A stretch of 7,029 bases of DNA from Propionibacteriaceae bacterium (lineage in GTDB: Bacteria > Actinomycetota > Actinomycetes > Propionibacteriales > Propionibacteriaceae). The notes beneath the pieces were generated by a model. That model saw nothing but the letters and a program-made list of their open reading frames with translations, was not told where the DNA came from and searched no databases. The stretch spans positions 1 through 7,029 of the forward strand of contig JAIRXX010000175.1 of NCBI GenBank assembly GCA_031268065.1. Direction: 5' to 3'. Positions 6,112 through 7,029 of the stretch are shown piece by piece (within the stretch, counting starts at the first letter, position 1; the number at the start of each line of letters is the position of its first letter). A program made the position numbers and the translations under genes.

Positions 6112-7029
6112 TTGAATAGCAAGCACCTGCTGCCCGACGATCAGCCGCGGACGGCTCCCGCACGGCGGGCGTTGAGCGGCAGCCGTGACGACGGGGTTGT
6201 CCACCACGCGCGTCCGCTGCGGGTGGCGGAGATTGCCCCGCAGCGGGCCGACTACCATCCCACCCGGGTGCATACTGAGCGGCAAATCTCCGTTGCCTCG
6301 CTGCTTTGGATCGCGGCGGTGGGCGCGGTGGCAATAGCCGCATTGGTTTGGCAGGTGTTGTGGGGGTTGCCGGGGTTGAAGCCCTGGTTCCCGCTCAATC
6401 CACCGCCTCCCCCCTCACAGGCGGCTGGAACTGCGGTGCGGAGCTACCTTGAAGCGTTGTCCGCCGGCGACGCCGGGTCCGCGCTTGCCCTGGCGCAGCG
6501 CGTCGGCCCCGACACTTCCTGGCTCAGCGACGAGGTGCTGCAGACGTCTTTGGCGCAGGCTCCGCTCAATGTGACCACCGAAGTGCGGGCCGAGGGCGAG
6601 GGTTCCGACACCCATCAGCTGATCAGCGCGAATTTCCTGCTCGGCACCCAGTACGTCACCGGCTGGTTCAACGTCGATCTGATCGAGGATGAGTGGCTGC
6701 TGGAGGATGTCACCAGCACCATCGACCTGAGCAGCGTCAACCCGGCGGAGATCGGGTTAAAACTGAACGGCATCCCGGTCACCACCGATCAGGTGACGCT
6801 TTTCCCCGGCGTGTACGAATTGAGCATCGAGAGCAAGTGGATCGAATTGGTTGAGGACCAATTGGTCGTGGAGAGCCCGAGCGCCGGGCAGAGCTTTTTC
6901 TCCACCGCGCCGGTGCTGACCGACGCGGGCGGCGAGGCGGTCGTCGAGGCCACCCGGAAACAGCTCGCCTCCTGTCTGAAGGTTCAAGAGCTGGCGCCCA
7001 AGGGCTGTGGCTTCGGGGTACGGCTGAAT
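6112..7029 (+). CDS. membrane-anchored protein with NTF2-like ectodomain (partial, 3' end beyond window)
   Basis: The frame is open for 306 codons from a TTG start to the right edge. There is no ATG in frame, so the gene is easily missed. Seen: a basic cytoplasmic N-terminus (1-58), one membrane helix at about 59-84 (SVASLLWIAAVGAVAIAALV), and a proline-rich linker at 94-103 (PLNPPPPPSQ). An extracytoplasmic domain follows, beginning AVRSYLEALSAGDAGSAL (108-125), the usual first helix of NTF2/DUF4878-like domains. A second, strand-rich part contains LNGIPV and LFPGVYEL, followed by LASCLKV...PKGCGFGV with two cysteines that could form a disulfide outside the cell. Similar single-pass architectures occur in actinobacterial envelope proteins and in TcaA-like proteins of Firmicutes. 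The function is unknown; a role in cell-wall sensing or assembly is only inferred from the shape and from the divergent membrane glycosyltransferase. Confidence 0.7.
   Translation, partial: MNSKHLLPDDQPRTAPARRALSGSRDDGVVHHARPLRVAEIAPQRADYHPTRVHTERQISVASLLWIAAVGAVAIAALVWQVLWGLPGLKPWFPLNPPPPPSQAAGTAVRSYLEALSAGDAGSALALAQRVGPDTSWLSDEVLQTSLAQAPLNVTTEVRAEGEGSDTHQLISANFLLGTQYVTGWFNVDLIEDEWLLEDVTSTIDLSSVNPAEIGLKLNGIPVTTDQVTLFPGVYELSIESKWIELVEDQLVVESPSAGQSFFSTAPVLTDAGGEAVVEATRKQLASCLKVQELAPKGCGFGVRLN

Noticed and set aside
5903..6343. Minus-strand 146-codon open frame across the divergent gap
   Set aside because: It overlaps the 5' part of the membrane-anchored protein gene and the glycosyltransferase start, and its Arg/Pro/Ala-rich product has no family features.
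1..7029. CRISPR arrays, tRNA or rRNA genes, insertion sequences
   Set aside because: No spaced direct repeats of suitable length, no cloverleaf-like stretch and no transposase or integrase motif was found on reading both strands by eye.

Overview
The window is GC-rich with GC-biased third codon positions. It carries gene families typical of high-GC Gram-positive bacteria: a DUF4921-type GalT-like protein, a paired wHTH/nucleotidyltransferase module of the AbiE kind, and a single-pass membrane protein with a proline-rich linker and an NTF2-like ectodomain. This points to an actinomycete (Actinomycetota). The genus cannot be told from what is visible.

Layout: (1) Positions 1-1815, minus strand: a two-gene operon of a winged-helix AbiEi-like antitoxin followed by a nucleotidyltransferase AbiEii-like toxin. 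The toxin overlaps the antitoxin by 4 nt (ATGA) and runs off the left edge. The antitoxin start lies in a symmetric array of four GTTTCC/GGAAAC half-sites that also brackets a -10-like box, which looks like an autoregulatory operator. (2) Positions 1922-3154, plus strand: a 12-helix MFS exporter, divergent from the toxin-antitoxin operon. (3) Positions 3155-3260: a short convergent gap with no convincing terminator. (4) Positions 3261-5906, minus strand: a processive-type family 2 glycosyltransferase followed 45 nt later by a DUF4921 protein that keeps the zinc and catalytic motifs of galactose-1-phosphate uridylyltransferase. (5) Positions 5907-6111: a divergent promoter region. (6) From 6112 to the right edge, plus strand: a membrane-anchored protein with an extracytoplasmic domain, truncated by the window.

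Functional reading: the left third is an accessory (defence or stabilisation) module. The right two thirds look like cell-envelope biology: a membrane glycosyltransferase, a possible sugar-1-phosphate nucleotidyl-transfer enzyme, and a divergent envelope protein. The most noteworthy items are the compact toxin-antitoxin operon with its four-half-site operator and probable leaderless start, the pairing of a GalT-like enzyme with a polysaccharide-synthase-like glycosyltransferase, and a partly repeated sequence block upstream of both of those genes.
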